This document shows positions 1 through 11,091 of a DNA stretch of 60,115 nt, in pieces; the stretch's first letter is position 1; each line of letters begins with the position of its first letter. The DNA is from Nocardia vermiculata NBRC 100427 (GTDB taxonomy: Bacteria > Actinomycetota > Actinomycetes > Mycobacteriales > Mycobacteriaceae). The stretch covers positions 1 through 60,115 of the forward strand of contig NZ_BDCA01000035.1 of NCBI RefSeq assembly GCF_001613265.1, in the 5' to 3' direction. The translations under genes were made by a program, and so were the position numbers. The notes below the pieces were generated by a model that was not told the origin of the DNA, did no database searches, and saw only the letters and a list, made by a program, of their open reading frames with translations.

Positions 1-846
1 CGCCGCGGTGCGGGCCGCGGCAAGTTCGGCCTGCCGCCGGCGATCCCACGCCAGGTAGGCATCGCGCTGTCCTTGCAGTCCGGCGACGGTCGACCGGGCC
101 CGATCCAGTTGCTGCTGGGCCGATTCACGCTGCGCGGTCAGGGTGTCACGACGTTGAGCCTGTTCGTCGAGAGCGGCCTTTGCCGCGGCCACCGCTGCCT
201 GGGCCTGATCCTTGCGATCTGCCGCCTGCGCCGCGGCCGCGTCCGCACGCTGCTTCGCCTCGCGTGCCGCCGAGTCGGCGTTGGCGCGTTCGACCTGGGC
301 ACGACGGAGTCCATCGATGGCGGCCTGCTGATTCCTCGACGTCACCGCGAGTAGTTCGGCACGGTCCAGCGTCGCGCGCGGATCCGACTCGGCGAGGTAG
401 TTCACCATCGACGAGGCTCCCGGATGGGTGTAGGCGTCCACCGCGAACCGGTCGAACTTGCCCTGCGCCGCACTCACCTCGGTACCCGCGCTCTCGAGAT
501 CGGTGCGCGCAGCCGCCGCGGTGGCGGCCGCGGTGTCGGCGGCGGTGCGGGCGTTCTGGAGATCGACCAGGGCCTTGTTGACCGCCTCCCGCTTGCCGGC
601 CACCTCCGTATCGAGGCGGGCCAACTCCTGATCGGCGGTCGCCACCTGGTTGATCAATTCGCCCACCCGGTCCACCCCGGCGTCGACCTGGCCGCCCGCC
701 GCCGCGATGTCACCGTCGCTGGGATTGGGCGGTGGCGGTGGCACCGCGGCAACCAGCGGAGCCGTCACCGCCAGCACCGTTCCACAGAAGAGCAATCCCA
801 CAGCGATCCGTGCGGCACGCCCCGGCCGCCTCGCCGATATCCGCAT
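1..846 (-). CDS. ripA: RipA-like NlpC/P60 peptidoglycan hydrolase, N-terminal part (runs off the left edge)
   Basis: Partial gene; 282 codons lie in the window and the C-terminal catalytic domain is outside it. The ATG at 846 follows a GGGAGG ribosome site. The protein starts with an Arg-rich n-region and a hydrophobic signal core (about residues 13-34, ending near AVPPPPP). It continues as a long Ala/Gln/Asp-rich coiled coil broken by a segment with AYTHPGASSMVNYL. This is the layout of mycobacterial RipA (Rv1477), a secreted cell-separation endopeptidase whose coiled coil autoinhibits the NlpC/P60 domain. The neighbouring Rv1476-like gene and aconitase give the same order as M. tuberculosis. 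The catalytic Cys-His cannot be checked here, so the assignment rests on architecture and synteny. Confidence 0.82.
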   Translation of the reverse strand, partial: MRISARRPGRAARIAVGLLFCGTVLAVTAPLVAAVPPPPPNPSDGDIAAAGGQVDAGVDRVGELINQVATADQELARLDTEVAGKREAVNKALVDLQNARTAADTAAATAAAARTDLESAGTEVSAAQGKFDRFAVDAYTHPGASSMVNYLAESDPRATLDRAELLAVTSRNQQAAIDGLRRAQVERANADSAAREAKQRADAAAAQAADRKDQAQAAVAAAKAALDEQAQRRDTLTAQRESAQQQLDRARSTVAGLQGQRDAYLAWDRRRQAELAAARTAA

Positions 847-1031
847 CACACCTCCCTGATCCCGCTGCGATTCCCGGCGAGGCGATATTCGCCGGAATTG
901 CGCTGGGCGACCGGTCGAGGCGTCGCCGCACGAGCCCCAGCGGTCCGTCCGCCCACAAGAGACTCTGCGAAACACTGGAAACCCATGTGACACTTCTTCC
1001 CCAAAAGCGTCATTCGAAACCGTACGGCACT

Positions 1032-1049
1032 TGTTTCACATAGGAAACA
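1032..1049. promoter_or_regulatory. Dyad TGTTTC-N6-GAAACA upstream of ripA
   Basis: Perfect 6-bp arms around ACATAG, 186 bp upstream of the ripA start in an AT-rich patch. It resembles a dimer-binding operator but matches no site I can name with certainty. Confidence 0.35.
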
Positions 1050-1129
1050 TCGGAAGCCAAATCACATCGGAGTAATTTTTGCGATTGCCGACAGTTAGCT
1101 ACTCGCGGTGCATCGCTGTCTCGCAAAAC

Positions 1130-1147
1130 AAACCGAGCGCTCAGTTT
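1130..1147. promoter_or_regulatory. 18-bp dyad AAACCGAGCGCTCAGTTT, TetR-operator-like
   Basis: An inverted repeat with only one mismatched base pair (C/A at the fifth position of each arm). The NCCGAGCGCTCGG-type core is common in TetR operators. It lies 123 bp beyond the stop of the Rv1476-like gene and about 284 bp upstream of ripA. The cognate regulator is unknown. Confidence 0.4.
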
Positions 1148-1269
1148 CAATGAAGAAATCGCGTCGTCGCGGCGGAAATCACGGCAGCGGAGTCATGTCC
1201 GGGCACTCCGGCGACATTTCAGCATCGCGGAGTGAACGCGCCGTCGCGGGCGCTTCGAAGGAGTTGTCG

Positions 1270-1830
1270 CTACCGGGCGGGCGCGGTCGGCGCGTCCTCG
1301 ACCGCGTCGGCTGCCTGTGCACGCGTCGCACGTCGGGATTTCACGGCATACAGCCCGCCGATGACCACGACGAGCCCCGCCAGCAACACCATGGTGACCG
1401 CGGTCCACGACACCTTCTGCGGCGCCTCGAGCCGATCGATGAAGATCTGCGCGGCCGTAGTGGTGTGTCCCCCCTGGAATTTCGCCTTGTCCTCGGCCCA
1501 CTCCAGGCGCGCCCGGTTGATCGAATCGCTGTACGTCCCGATCCAGTCGTCGCTGAAGACGACGACGGTGCCGTGCTCGGTGCCCCCCACGGTCGTCGCG
1601 AGGTCGCGCAGATCGGAGTCGCGCCCGCGGTTCCCCTGCACGACCACGATGTTCAGGTCGATCCCCTGCCCCCGCGCCTGGGTGGCGAGCTCGGCCAGTT
1701 CGTCCTGCTCTTTACCCTCCGGCGCCGCGACGTGATTGTCGCCCAGGTCCAACAGGATGGCGTCGACGTCGGTATCCGGCGGCAGCTCCGCTGCCATGGG
1801 GGTGAAAACCGAGGCGTGCGAGACGGTCAT
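1270..1830 (-). CDS. Rv1476-like single-pass membrane protein
   Basis: 186 aa from the ATG at 1830, the same length as M. tuberculosis Rv1476 as I recall it. A soluble alpha/beta domain (residues about 20-130, with ILLDLGDN and GTVVVFSDDW) is followed by one transmembrane helix (TAVTMVLLAGLVVVIGGLYAV, about 144-164) and a short basic Ala-rich tail. An in-frame upstream extension to 2013 is Cys/Arg-rich, overlaps the aconitase control region and is judged non-coding. The gene lies between ripA and divergent aconitase, as in mycobacteria. No biochemical function is known to me; a role tied to cell-wall hydrolysis is inferred only from conserved position. Confidence 0.8.
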   Translation of the reverse strand: MTVSHASVFTPMAAELPPDTDVDAILLDLGDNHVAAPEGKEQDELAELATQARGQGIDLNIVVVQGNRGRDSDLRDLATTVGGTEHGTVVVFSDDWIGTYSDSINRARLEWAEDKAKFQGGHTTTAAQIFIDRLEAPQKVSWTAVTMVLLAGLVVVIGGLYAVKSRRATRAQAADAVEDAPTAPAR

Positions 1831-2019
1831 CTTCCATCCGGTCCTGTCGAGCCGCCGACCAGCGACGGGCGTCCAACAACAATTCGATACAACACAATTC
1901 TCACTACACAGCCGGCCGGCGCATTCGGGGCAGCGACTGCGACCGGCCATCGAGCACAGTACGCGACGGGAGCACAATGAACCGCAGCGCGGCACGCCGT
2001 ACACGCCCCGCACGTTTCA

Positions 2020-2035
2020 TAGGACAAGCGTACTG
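2020..2035 (+). promoter_or_regulatory. Probable AcnR operator in the aconitase promoter
   Basis: TAGGACAAGCGTACTG matches the Corynebacterium glutamicum AcnR consensus CAGNACnnncGTACTG at every fixed position except the first. It lies 137 bp upstream of the acn start, next to a TGTTAGAGT -10-like element. An acnR homologue follows acn, so autogenous control of acn/acnR is the simple reading. Confidence 0.75.
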
Positions 2036-2171
2036 TTAGAGTTCGAAGGTACGAGGCGCGCAGCCCGAAACCGCGCCCTCGACATCAGCCACCGGCGCAG
2101 CCCCGCCGGTGGCCACCCCGCGGGGCCCGCACGCGCCCCGATCGGAAACACCGACGAGTGGAGCTGAACGT

Positions 2172-4997
<2,826 letters not shown>

Positions 4998-5017
4998 GAT
5001 CGCCCGTACCGTGAGAG

Positions 5018-5047
5018 CCCCCGCGCCGGATCGTCCCGGCGCGGGGG
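5018..5047 (+). terminator. Strong hairpin between acn and acnR
   Basis: Perfect 12-bp arms (CCCCCGCGCCGG and CCGGCGCGGGGG) with a 6-nt loop, 20 bp after the acn stop. No U-tract follows. It may be a partial terminator or mRNA 3'-end stabiliser that lowers acnR expression relative to acn. Confidence 0.6.
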
Positions 5048-5074
5048 TCCGTGCTTTCCCCGCTGGAGGAGCTC

Positions 5075-5644
5075 ATGCCCAAGGTCAGTGACGATCACCT
5101 CGCCGCCCGGCGCAGCCAGATCCTGGACGGGGCACGGCGGTGTTTCGCCGAGTTCGGGTACGAAGGCGCCACCGTCCGACGCCTCGAGGAAGCGATCGAA
5201 CTCTCGCGCGGAGCCATCTTCCACCACTTCCGCGACAAGGACGCGCTGTTTCTGGCCTTGGCGCAGGAGGACACCGAGCGGATGGCCGAGATCGCGGCCA
5301 ACGACGGCATCGTGCAGGTCATGCGGGAGATGCTGGCCGACCCCGAGCAGTACAACTGGCTGGGAACCCGGCTCGAGATCGCGCGCCGGCTGCGCACCGA
5401 TCCCGAATTCGCGGCCGGCTGGACGCAGCGTTCGGCGGAACTGACCGCGGCCACGCTGGCGCGATTGGAACGCCGTAAGGCCGCCGGCAGACTCCGCACC
5501 GACGTGCCCACCGATGTCCTGCTCGGCTATCTGGATCTGGTGCTCGACGGGCTCATCGCTCGTATCGCCTCCGGCCATGTGAACGAAAACCTCACTGCCG
5601 TCCTGGATCTGGTGGAGGCCTCGGTTCGCCGCAAGGACACGTGA
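5075..5644 (+). CDS. acnR: TetR-family aconitase repressor AcnR
   Basis: 189 aa from the ATG at 5075, which follows GGAGGAGCTC. The N-terminal TetR helix-turn-helix covers about residues 10-55 (RRSQILDGARRCFAEFGYEG, then LSRGAIFHHFRDKDALF). The C-terminal ligand domain has VMREMLADPEQYNWLGTRLE. The sequence and its position directly behind acn correspond to M. tuberculosis Rv1474c and C. glutamicum AcnR, a repressor of acn. The likely operator is upstream of acn. The gene is coupled to the next one by a GTGA overlap. Confidence 0.93.
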   Translation: MPKVSDDHLAARRSQILDGARRCFAEFGYEGATVRRLEEAIELSRGAIFHHFRDKDALFLALAQEDTERMAEIAANDGIVQVMREMLADPEQYNWLGTRLEIARRLRTDPEFAAGWTQRSAELTAATLARLERRKAAGRLRTDVPTDVLLGYLDLVLDGLIARIASGHVNENLTAVLDLVEASVRRKDT

Positions 5645-6120
5645 GCGACACCACGCCGCACTCGGAAATAGCGGGCATACCCGCCGCGGTTGGTTCGGTT
5701 ATGACCTTTTCCGTACCCGTCACCGTCCGCGGTTACGAACTCGATGTCAACGGCCACCTCAACCAGGCCGTGTACCACCAGTACGCCGAGCACGCCCGCT
5801 GGGAGGTCCTGGTGGCCGCCGGGCTGGTGCCGGACAAATTGCAACTGTCCGGACTCGGCCCGGTGGTTCTGGAATCGAACGTCAAGTATCTGCGCGAGCT
5901 GCACCTCGGCGACGAAATCGCCGTGACGTGTGCGTGCCGCTGGGGTGCCGGGAAGGCCTTCTGGATGGACCAGCAGATCCTCAAACTCGACGGCACGGTC
6001 TCCGCCGAATTCTCCGTCGTACTCGGACTGATGGATCTGAAGGCGCGCAAACTCGTCGCGGATCCCGGACAGCGTCTTCTGCAACTCGCCGAGTCCCCGG
6101 ACGTGCTGGGCCTGCGGTAG
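5641..6120 (+). CDS. Hotdog-fold acyl-CoA thioesterase (YbgC/4-HBA-CoA type)
   Basis: 159 aa from a GTG overlapping the acnR stop by 4 bp, with a GCAAGGA ribosome site inside acnR. A later ATG at 5701 is possible but has no clear ribosome site. The hotdog motif RGYELDVNGHLNQAVYHQY (about residues 30-48) carries the Asp and the H-x-N of 4-hydroxybenzoyl-CoA-type thioesterases, which hydrolyse acyl-CoA to the free acid. As I recall, this gene is absent between acn and Rv1473 in M. tuberculosis, so it is a lineage-specific addition read through from acnR. Substrate unknown. Confidence 0.85.
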   Translation: MSDTTPHSEIAGIPAAVGSVMTFSVPVTVRGYELDVNGHLNQAVYHQYAEHARWEVLVAAGLVPDKLQLSGLGPVVLESNVKYLRELHLGDEIAVTCACRWGAGKAFWMDQQILKLDGTVSAEFSVVLGLMDLKARKLVADPGQRLLQLAESPDVLGLR

Positions 6121-6278
6121 TCCGATCCACCGAAACTGATACCGGCCCAAGCAGTTCCATCGCGGGATCGGGAATTCCGGGGCGTCGGCGACCGTATCGG
6201 GCTCGGCTGCACCGGTGCCGCGGCCTCCTCGACGCAGAACCGGCTCTCGACAGCACGGCGTCGAGCACGTGCCCGCTG

Positions 6279-6779
6279 TCACTGTTCGAGATCGGCGAGC
6301 AGAATGCGCGCGATCCGGTCCAATTCGCCACGGTCGCGGTCCGACAGCGCCGACAACAACCGCGCCTCGTTCTCGGCGTGCGCCGTCACCACCTCGTCGA
6401 CTCGGGTGCGCCCCGCCGCGGTGAGGCCGACCCGGATCGCCCGCCGGTCGGCCGGATCGGCGATCCGCCGCACCAGGCCGGCCGATTCCAGCCGGTCGAG
6501 CCGCCCGGTCATCCCGGCACGCGACAACATCAGTGTGTCGGCCAGGACGGAAGGGGTCAGTTCGAACGGCTCGCCCGAACGTCGGAGTGCGGCAAGGACA
6601 TCGAATTCACCTCGCTGCAGGCCGTGAGCGGTGAAGACCGCTTCGATCGCACGCGTGGCGAGCATATGCATCCGTCCGAGGCGCCCGATCACGGCCATTG
6701 CCGTCAGATCCAGATCCGGTCGTTCCCGCTCCCATTGCCGCACGATGACATCCACCGCGTCGGTTCGCTGTCCAGTCAT
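6279..6779 (-). CDS. MarR-family transcriptional regulator
   Basis: 166 aa from the ATG at 6779; in-frame ATGs at 6788 and 6803 are alternatives and no ribosome site decides. The MarR winged helix runs from about residue 45 to 120 (QRGEFDVLAALRRSG, LSRAGMTGRLDRLESAGLV, and the wing with DRRAIRVGLT). It is divergent from a cupin gene across a 44-bp perfect palindrome. This strongly suggests autorepression and control of the cupin, probably relieved by a small ligand. Confidence 0.9.
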   Translation of the reverse strand: MTGQRTDAVDVIVRQWERERPDLDLTAMAVIGRLGRMHMLATRAIEAVFTAHGLQRGEFDVLAALRRSGEPFELTPSVLADTLMLSRAGMTGRLDRLESAGLVRRIADPADRRAIRVGLTAAGRTRVDEVVTAHAENEARLLSALSDRDRGELDRIARILLADLEQ

Positions 6780-6852
6780 GGACACCATACTATTCGCTGA
6801 CATATAGTTCGGTACCGAACTATATGTCAGCGAATCAGTTGGCCACCTTCGG
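6779..6852. promoter_or_regulatory. Overlapping divergent promoters of the MarR and cupin genes
   Basis: A TATAGT -10 hexamer occurs on both strands inside the palindrome: plus 6803-6808 with TGGACA at 6779-6784 as a -35, and minus 6824-6819. The predicted start sites nearly coincide at the palindrome centre. The two core promoters occupy the same DNA, so one bound dimer could block both. Confidence 0.5.
6792..6835. promoter_or_regulatory. 44-bp perfect palindrome, presumed MarR operator
   Basis: Each base from 6792 to 6813 pairs with 6835 to 6814; the centre is AGTTCGGTACCGAACT and the outer arms read ATTCGCTGACATAT. MarR sites are usually 16-20 bp, so this may hold one central site plus two flanking half-sites, or allow cooperative binding of two dimers. 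Confidence 0.85.
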
Positions 6853-6861
6853 AGGTTCTCG

Positions 6862-7359
6862 ATGTCCACCCCACCTTTCCCGGCCGCCGTCGTCCAGCCC
6901 GCCGATGCGGAGGTCCACTCCACCGACGCCGTGACCATGCGCTTACTGCTGGATGCCGGCAGCACAGGCGGCAGCGTCAGCACGCTGGAAGTGACGATGA
7001 CTCCCGGGGCCGACGGCGCAACGCCGCACTATCACACCCTCTCCGACGAACTGTTCTACGTCGCCGACGGTGAGCTGCAGTTGCTGGCCGGCGAGGACAT
7101 CGTGACGGTCGGCGCCGGTGGCGCCGTCACCGTGCCCCGTTTCATGCCCCATGCATTCGGCGCCGCGCCGGGACAGCCGGCCACCATCCTGATCGCGCTG
7201 ACACCGGGAGTGGAACGCTTCGGCTACTTCCGACTCCTCGAACGAGTAGCCGCCGGCGAGGCGACGCTCGCCGAACTGGCCGCGAGCCAGGACGAATACG
7301 ACAACCACTTCGTGGACGCGCCGAACTGGTGGGCCGAGCGCAACGCCCACCGGGAGTGA
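6862..7359 (+). CDS. Small cupin-domain protein
   Basis: 165 aa with a GGAGG ribosome site. A single cupin barrel (about residues 40-125) carries the first metal motif as HYHTLSDELFYVADGEL (His-x-His, Glu) and the second as VPRFMPHAF. The family includes quercetin-dioxygenase-like and mannose-isomerase-like proteins. The short single-barrel form and control by a MarR repressor suggest a metal-dependent oxygenase, isomerase or sensor acting on a small aromatic or stress metabolite. Substrate cannot be read from sequence. Confidence 0.85.
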   Translation: MSTPPFPAAVVQPADAEVHSTDAVTMRLLLDAGSTGGSVSTLEVTMTPGADGATPHYHTLSDELFYVADGELQLLAGEDIVTVGAGGAVTVPRFMPHAFGAAPGQPATILIALTPGVERFGYFRLLERVAAGEATLAELAASQDEYDNHFVDAPNWWAERNAHRE

Positions 7360-7373
7360 AACGATCCGGCGGG

Positions 7374-7616
7374 TCAGGCCTTACCGGCCGCCTTGCGCCG
7401 GTTCGCGCCGCCGCGGCTGCGGAGCTGCACATGCGACTCCACGAGCACGTTGTGTATGAAACCGTACGAGCGCCCGGTCTCGCGGGCCAGCGAACGAATG
7501 CTGGCCCCCGCCTCGTACCGCTTCTTCAGCTGGGTCTGCAGCCTGTCGCGCGACGTGCCCGTCACGCGCGTGCCTTTACCCAATATCGACTTCCCCTGTG
7601 CGGGCCTGTCACTCAT
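7374..7616 (-). CDS. Small helix-turn-helix protein, Rv1473A-like
   Basis: 80 aa, strongly basic. The helix-turn-helix lies in EAGASIRSLARETGRSYGFI and resembles resolvase/Mor-type domains. The C-terminal RSRGGANRRKAAGKA is a basic tail. Small proteins of this form are widespread in actinobacteria, and M. tuberculosis has Rv1473A in the corresponding place beside the ABC-F gene. It is probably a nucleoid or transcription factor; its target is unknown. Downstream of the ABC-F gene on the same strand, separated by 140 bp. Confidence 0.85.
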   Translation of the reverse strand: MSDRPAQGKSILGKGTRVTGTSRDRLQTQLKKRYEAGASIRSLARETGRSYGFIHNVLVESHVQLRSRGGANRRKAAGKA

Positions 7617-7756
7617 GGCTTCCTCCGGTCGCCGTGCAGCCTCACTCCAGGCTAGACACTCGAGCCGCAGTGATCAACGCCTCAGTGTGATGAAACTCAC
7701 CGATTGCGAGGATATTTCGGTGACCGGGGCGCTTCGCCGGAACCATTCCCCCGCGA

Positions 7757-9388
7757 TCAGGCGAGCTGAATGAGATCCAGATAGTCCTGCGACCAGTGAT
7801 CTTCGGTGCCGTCGGGCAGCATGATCACCTTTTCCGGATTCAACGCCTCGGCCGCGCCGGGGTCGTGAGTAACCAGGACGACCGCGCCCGAATAACTCCG
7901 CAGAGCGTCCAGAACCTGCTCACGCGAGACCGGATCCAGGTTGTTGGTGGGCTCGTCGAGCAGCAGCACATTCGCCGCAGAGGACACCAGACCGGCCAGC
8001 GCGAGCCGGGTCTTCTCACCACCGGACAAGGTGCCCGCCGGCTGCTCGAGCTGCGGTCCGGTGAACATGAAGGCGCCCAGCAGACCGCGCAGATCCTGCT
8101 CTCCGGCGTCGGGAGCGGCATGCCGGATGTTCTCCCACACCGAGGCGCTGTCGTCGAGTGTGTCGTGTTCCTGGGCGAAGTATCCGATCTTCAGACCGTG
8201 CCCGGGAACGAGCCCACCCGAGGTCGGGGTCTCCACGCCGGCCAGCAGTCGCAGCATCGTCGTCTTACCCGCACCGTTGAGGCCGAGCACAACAACCCGC
8301 GAACCGCGATCGATGGCGAGATTCACGCCGGTGAAGATCTCCAGCGATCCGTAGAGCTTGGTGAGGTTCTCCACCATCAGCGGTGTCTTGCCACACGGCG
8401 CGGGCTCCGGGAACTTGATCCGCGCCACCTTGTCGGCCACGCGCACCTCGTCGACCTCGGCCAGCATACGGTCGGCACGTTTGATCATGTTCTGTGCCGC
8501 AACGGCTTTCGTCGCCTTGGCACCGAGTTTAGCGGCCTGCGTCTTGAGTGCGGAGGCCTTCTTCTCGGCGTTCGCGCGCTCCCGGCGGCGGCGCTGCTCG
8601 TCGGTGGCGCGGGCGTCGAGATACTTCTTCCAGCCCATGTTGTAGATATCGGCCTCACCGCGCACCGCGTCGAGGAACCAGACCTTGTTCACCACGTCGG
8701 CGAGCAGATCGACATCGTGGGAGATCACGATCAGGCCGCCGTCGTGGCTCTGCAGGAAACCACGCAGCCAGGTGATGGAGTCGGCGTCGAGGTGGTTGGT
8801 GGGTTCGTCGAGCAACAGGGTGGTGTCGGATTTACCGCCGGACCCGTCCGACGCGCTGAACAGGATGCGCGCCAGTTCGATGCGCCGGCGCTGCCCACCC
8901 GACAACGTGCGCAACGACTGACCCAGCACCCGATCCGGCAGGCCGAGACTGCTGCAGATACGGGCCGCCTCACTTTCGGCGACGTACCCGCCGAGTGCGG
9001 AGAAACGATCCTCGAGCCGACCGTACTTGCGTACTGCCTTCTCGCGCTCGGCGTCGTCGGCCACCTCGGCCATCACGACCTGCTGCTTCTCCATGTCCCG
9101 GATCAACTTGTCCAGGCCGCGGGCCGAGAGCACACGGTCGCGGGCGAGCACGTCCAGATCGCCCTCCCGCGGATCCTGGGGCAGGTAGCCCGTCTCACCC
9201 GAGCGGATCACCGTGCCGGCATAGGGCTCCCCCTCACCGGCCAGGATGCGCAGCGTGGTGGTCTTGCCCGCGCCGTTGCGGCCGACCAGGCCGATCCGAT
9301 CACCGGCCTGGACCCGCAGCGCCGACCCCGGCGCGGTGAGCAGGGTGCGGATTCCGGCCCGGACCTCCAGGTCGGTCGCGGTGATCAC
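7757..9388 (-). CDS. ABC-F family ATPase (Rv1473-like)
   Basis: 543 aa from a GTG at 9388 with an AGGAG ribosome site. Two ABC cassettes on one chain and no membrane segment: Walker A GRNGAGKTT and GLNGAGKTT, signatures LSGGQRRRIELA and LSGGEKTRLALA, Walker B LLLDEPTNHLD and LLLDEPTNNLD. The charged linker between them is the ABC-F interdomain linker. Such proteins act on the ribosome as translation factors or antibiotic-protection proteins rather than as transporters, although M. tuberculosis Rv1473 was annotated as macrolide transport. It closes the block syntenic with Rv1473-Rv1477. Confidence 0.95.
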   Translation of the reverse strand: MITATDLEVRAGIRTLLTAPGSALRVQAGDRIGLVGRNGAGKTTTLRILAGEGEPYAGTVIRSGETGYLPQDPREGDLDVLARDRVLSARGLDKLIRDMEKQQVVMAEVADDAEREKAVRKYGRLEDRFSALGGYVAESEAARICSSLGLPDRVLGQSLRTLSGGQRRRIELARILFSASDGSGGKSDTTLLLDEPTNHLDADSITWLRGFLQSHDGGLIVISHDVDLLADVVNKVWFLDAVRGEADIYNMGWKKYLDARATDEQRRRRERANAEKKASALKTQAAKLGAKATKAVAAQNMIKRADRMLAEVDEVRVADKVARIKFPEPAPCGKTPLMVENLTKLYGSLEIFTGVNLAIDRGSRVVVLGLNGAGKTTMLRLLAGVETPTSGGLVPGHGLKIGYFAQEHDTLDDSASVWENIRHAAPDAGEQDLRGLLGAFMFTGPQLEQPAGTLSGGEKTRLALAGLVSSAANVLLLDEPTNNLDPVSREQVLDALRSYSGAVVLVTHDPGAAEALNPEKVIMLPDGTEDHWSQDYLDLIQLA

Positions 9389-9521
9389 AACAGTCTCCTA
9401 GCACGGTAATGGTGGTAAACGGCTCGATTGTGCATCTCTCGGACGCACCAGATCCACTCATTTTACCGGTCGTCACCCCGTGCCGACGAATCGCGCACAC
9501 CGCCGGCAATCCCCGCTCGCC

Positions 9522-10985
9522 TCAGCGAGCGACCACACGCAGCGTGCGCAGATCCGGATCGGCCGGATCCGGTACGTTCATCCCGTGATCCACCCCGGAG
9601 CGCAGATAGTCGACCACCGCGGCATCGACCAGTTCACCGGGCACGATCACCGGGATTCCGGGCGGATACGGCGTGACCTGCTCGGCAGCGATCCGCCCGA
9701 CGCATTTCTCGAACGGCACCGCCTCCGCGGGCGCGAAGAACGCGTCACGGGGATTCATCACCGATTCCAGTTGCAGGTCCCGGGGCACCGGGACACGAAT
9801 ATCCCCGGGCCGGGATCCGCTGCCGTCGTACTGTGCACGCCACGCGACGAGCGCGTCGACCAGCCGGCCGACGGTCTCGGCGGTGTCGGCCGTCGACAGG
9901 GTGGCCAGAATCCGGCGGTGGTCGCTGTGGCCCACATCGATACGGCGATGTTCGCGGAGCCAGTCCGCGACGTCGTAACCGGTTGCCCCCGTGGCCGATA
10001 CGTCCATGAGCACCTGCATCCGGTCGAGGTCGTGCGAGGCCTGCACCCCCAGCAGTTCGTCCTCCATCACCACGATCCCGGGGATGCGGCCGAGTGCGGT
10101 ACGGGCCCGCTGCGCGGTACGCAACGCCTCGGTGAGCAATGCGCCGCCCTGCTCGACCATCTGGCGGCGCCAGCCGTCGATCGCCGCGTAGAGCAACACG
10201 TTCGGGCTGGTGGTGGTGAGAAGTTCGGCACACAACTTCAGCCGATCGGTATCGACCAGATCCCCTTGGACGTGGAAAACCGACCCCTGCTCGAATCCGG
10301 AACCCATCTTGTGGACGCTGACCACACAGATATCGGCGCCGGCGTCCATCGCCCAGGTGGGCAGGTCCGGGTGGAAGGGCAGATGCGCACCCCATGCCTC
10401 GTCGACGATCAACGGCTTACCCCGGCGATGGCACACCCGGGCGATCGCGGCGATATCGGCGCAGGTTCCGTACGGACTCGGGCTCACGATCAGCGCGCCC
10501 GCCGCATCCGGATGTTCGTCCCAGGCCCGGTCGACCTGTTCCGGCGACGGCGGATGCGACAGGTGCCGTTGCGTATCCCATCGGGGCGCAACCCAGCGTG
10601 GCAGCACCCCGGAGAACACCAGCCCGGCGACGATCGACTTGTGGCTGTCCCGCCCCAGGATCAGCCCGCCCTCGACACCGCCGGCGACCGCCAGCATCGC
10701 CGCCTTCACCGACAGCGAGCTTCCGCACGTGGAGAAGAAGGCCACGTCCGCGCCTACCGCGTCGGCCATCAGTTCTTCGGCCTCGTGCAGATATCCCCCG
10801 CGTGAGAGCCGGTCGTCGAGTCCGGGAGTGGCCAGGACGTCGGCGGCCAATGCACCGCCGAGAAGTTCACGCACGCGCGGGTCGGCGCCTGCGCCCTGCC
10901 GATGTCCCGGCGGCGTGAAGCCGTAGCGCCCGAGCGTGCTGTATTCGGCCAGCGCTTCCAGCACCGGCGCCCGGGTCTGATCCAT
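9522..10985 (-). CDS. PLP-dependent Orn/Lys/Arg decarboxylase-family protein
   Basis: 487 aa from the ATG at 10985, preceded by GAAGGAGGTTCGATCGAC. Fold-type I PLP enzyme: FTPPGHRQGAG near the N-terminus, the FFSTCGSSLSVKAAM phosphate-binding loop, VDEAWGAHLPF (cofactor Asp), then SVHKMGSGFEQGS with the lysine that forms the Schiff base. The C-terminal domain with FFAPAEAVPFEKCVGRIAAEQVTPYPPGIP is typical of the short biosynthetic/Cad-like form. It should decarboxylate a basic amino acid to a polyamine precursor; choice of Lys, Orn or Arg cannot be settled. A 106-bp gap separates it from the same-strand dehydrogenase upstream. Confidence 0.9.
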   Translation of the reverse strand: MDQTRAPVLEALAEYSTLGRYGFTPPGHRQGAGADPRVRELLGGALAADVLATPGLDDRLSRGGYLHEAEELMADAVGADVAFFSTCGSSLSVKAAMLAVAGGVEGGLILGRDSHKSIVAGLVFSGVLPRWVAPRWDTQRHLSHPPSPEQVDRAWDEHPDAAGALIVSPSPYGTCADIAAIARVCHRRGKPLIVDEAWGAHLPFHPDLPTWAMDAGADICVVSVHKMGSGFEQGSVFHVQGDLVDTDRLKLCAELLTTTSPNVLLYAAIDGWRRQMVEQGGALLTEALRTAQRARTALGRIPGIVVMEDELLGVQASHDLDRMQVLMDVSATGATGYDVADWLREHRRIDVGHSDHRRILATLSTADTAETVGRLVDALVAWRAQYDGSGSRPGDIRVPVPRDLQLESVMNPRDAFFAPAEAVPFEKCVGRIAAEQVTPYPPGIPVIVPGELVDAAVVDYLRSGVDHGMNVPDPADPDLRTLRVVAR

Positions 10986-11091
10986 GTCGATCGAACCTCC
11001 TTCCTCGTCGCCGCTCAGCGCTCGCATCGGTGCGCCGACGTGTAGGCGCCCGGCCGCGGCGACCACACGCGGCGGGTACCCGGCCCGGTGT

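Larger units (their letters stand above)
847..1269. other. 423-bp gap between the Rv1476-like gene and ripA, with two dyads
   Basis: No convincing gene is present. This is the presumed leader and promoter region of the leftward ripA gene and is locally AT-richer (about 1010-1150). It contains TGTTTC-N6-GAAACA (1032-1049) and a nearly perfect 18-bp dyad at 1130-1147, listed separately. Both could bind regulators of the cell-wall hydrolase gene. Confidence 0.5.

Noticed and set aside
9480..10805. 441-codon plus-strand frame opposite the PLP decarboxylase
   Set aside because: Typical antisense shadow of a high-GC gene; no motif, and the minus strand carries all PLP motifs.
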